64,000 nt of DNA from Lacipirellula parvula (lineage in GTDB: Bacteria > Planctomycetota > Planctomycetia > Pirellulales > Lacipirellulaceae), in the NCBI RefSeq assembly GCF_009177095.1, contig NZ_AP021861.1:4384501-4448500 (forward strand). The letters are read 5' to 3'. The notes under the pieces were generated by a model. The model was not told the DNA's origin, ran no database searches, and saw nothing but the letters and a program-made list of their open reading frames with translations. Each line of letters starts with the position of its first letter. Positions within the stretch are counted from its first letter, which is position 1. The position numbers and the translations under genes were made by a program. This document shows positions 62,841-64,000 of the stretch, piece by piece.

Positions 62841-64000
62841 GTGAGCGAAGCGAATCCGAAACATTTGCAGGCTGGCGAGCGCGAAGCGGGTTCGCTCTGT
62901 GCGCATTGCAGTAGAGAGTTGCGACTGCACGAACCGACGGCGCTCTGCACGCGCTGCGGAGCCGTACACCACGAAGCGTGTTGGCGAGACGGAGGCGGAT
63001 GCGGGTCGTATCAATGCGCCCGCTCGGGGACGTTCGCCAAGCCGCGACAGATCGAGACGATCGCCGTCTCCCATGCGGAACTGGCTGCCGCAACGCCGTT
63101 GCCGCCGCCTGTGCAACATCGCACCTACGAGCCGGCGCCCGAACCGCCGCCGCGCTGGAACCGCATCGCCCTCTGGGCGTTCGGCATCGCAATCGCCGGC
63201 ATCCCGCTGTTCGGACTCGTGACGGGGCTCGCGGCGATCATCGTCGCGTGTATCGCGCTGGTCGCGCACACGGCCAATCGCAAGGGAATGCCGCTGGCCG
63301 TCGCCGCCATTTTTATCGGCATGCTCGACATTGTGGGCTGGTCGTTTGCACTCTTCCAATACTACGGCGGCGCAGCGACCGGAATCGTAGCGATGAGCGA
63401 GTTCTCGATCGATCCGGAGTCGCTCAACGAACTTCCTGACCGCATCTCCCGGGCGATGCGGGCCAACGTGCTGATTCAGTCGAACTTCGGCTTCGGCCGC
63501 CAAGGATTGGGATCGGGCGTGATTCTCAAGATTGAGGACGGCTCCGCATACATCGTCACCAACCGGCATGTGATCGACGAATACTTCAGCGAAGCTGCCG
63601 CCGCGAACGCCGGCGCTCCCAACCTCGCTGACATGGCCGACCTCAATGTGATGACTGTCGAGCAAACATTCGGCCCGGCAAGCGTCGAGTGGGTGGCGCC
63701 CCACGGCGTCGATTTGGCAATCATCGCGATGCCGCTGATCGGCGCCGTCGATGAACTGCGCGAAGCGGTCTGGAACGGCGACGAGACGCCCCACATTGGC
63801 GACGCGGTGTTTGCGGTTGGCAATCCGCATGGATTGGGGTGGACGCATTCATCGGGCAGCATTTCACAAATCCGGCGCCGCTCGCAAGCAGATTTTGATT
63901 TCCGCGTGTTGCAAAGCACGGCAGCCATCAATCCCGGCAACAGCGGCGGCGGCTTGTACGACGCCGACGGAAAGCTGATCGGCATCAACACGATGACCGG
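62841..64000 (+). CDS. RING-like finger fused to a membrane-anchored trypsin-like protease, 3' end outside window
   Basis: The frame is open from the GTG at 62841 to the window end (386 codons), so the C terminus is missing. The first ~60 residues form a second RING-like finger (CAHCSRELRLHEPTALC, then CGAVHHEACW, GGCGSYQC), close to the one in the gene before. After a proline-rich linker come two membrane helices (IALWAFGIAIAGIPLFGLV and an adjacent one). The outer part is an HtrA/trypsin-like serine protease with all three catalytic residues: His in VTNRHVI, Asp in GVDLAII, and Ser in NPGNSGGG. GTG is used because it precedes the finger directly. It is 34 bases after the previous gene and belongs to the same operon. 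Confidence 0.85.
   Translation, partial: MSEANPKHLQAGEREAGSLCAHCSRELRLHEPTALCTRCGAVHHEACWRDGGGCGSYQCARSGTFAKPRQIETIAVSHAELAAATPLPPPVQHRTYEPAPEPPPRWNRIALWAFGIAIAGIPLFGLVTGLAAIIVACIALVAHTANRKGMPLAVAAIFIGMLDIVGWSFALFQYYGGAATGIVAMSEFSIDPESLNELPDRISRAMRANVLIQSNFGFGRQGLGSGVILKIEDGSAYIVTNRHVIDEYFSEAAAANAGAPNLADMADLNVMTVEQTFGPASVEWVAPHGVDLAIIAMPLIGAVDELREAVWNGDETPHIGDAVFAVGNPHGLGWTHSSGSISQIRRRSQADFDFRVLQSTAAINPGNSGGGLYDADGKLIGINTMT

Overview
The window looks like a piece of a planctomycete chromosome, probably from the Pirellulales/Lacipirellula side. The signs are proteins built from the planctomycete modules PSCyt1, DUF1549, DUF1553 and DUF1501, Gfo/Idh/MocA enzymes with Tat signals, a dockerin-like PEP-CTERM protein, and a ubiquitin-like/E1/JAB operon. 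Taxonomy and all family names come from reading the sequence; no database search was run.

Left part (1-12.3 kb). A histidine kinase (5' cut by the window edge) and an NtrC-type regulator are followed by a small BON protein and a TIM-barrel isomerase-like gene. After these comes a decayed stretch: a primase-like gene fused at its 5' end to a three-times-frameshifted phosphoketolase remnant, a magnesium P-type ATPase with one frameshift, a PIN-type toxin/antitoxin pair, and a broken type IV coupling-type ATPase with two small coupled genes. This looks like a degenerating accessory region. 12.5-22.5 kb, plus strand: a CHAT (caspase-like) protease with an upstream partner that may be its own amino-terminal part, a CdiI-like immunity protein, and then a tightly overlapping STM4015-4014-4013-4012-4011-type cluster (leucine-rich repeat, ATP-grasp, sulfatase-fold and two radical SAM proteins), preceded by a DUF6745 leucine-rich repeat protein and a 100-residue protein.

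22.5-30.6 kb, minus strand: a five-gene operon with 4-8 bp overlaps, of the MoxR / vWA / beta-propeller ternary conflict-system type. 30.7-38.6 kb: a full RNA repair locus. RtcR (plus strand) faces a minus-strand operon rsr (Ro60) - five tandem Y RNA-like genes - rtcB - unknown gene - rtcA, with a sigma-54 type promoter in front of rsr. The five RNAs are the most interesting item: each closes on itself through the same two-helix stem, and three carry a circularly permuted tRNA-like body (T arm, closed acceptor stem, then D arm), one carries only the T arm and acceptor stem, and one has no tRNA part. They form a graded series of tRNA mimicry.

38.7-56.4 kb: a PEP-CTERM protein, a cytochrome-like/FGE fusion, an oxidoreductase, a PSCyt1-DUF1549-DUF1553 / DUF1501 pair, a DUF5060/DUF4038 glycosidase-like protein, a GH127 arabinofuranosidase, a DUF6298 protein and an LssY_C-like membrane protein. 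Together these look like a polysaccharide-use region, with REP-like palindromes between genes. 56.7-64 kb: an operon encoding a ubiquitin-like protein, an E1, a JAB/MPN protease with membrane anchor, an FHA membrane protein, three zinc-ribbon or RING-like membrane proteins, and (cut by the window end) a RING-like finger fused to a trypsin-like protease.
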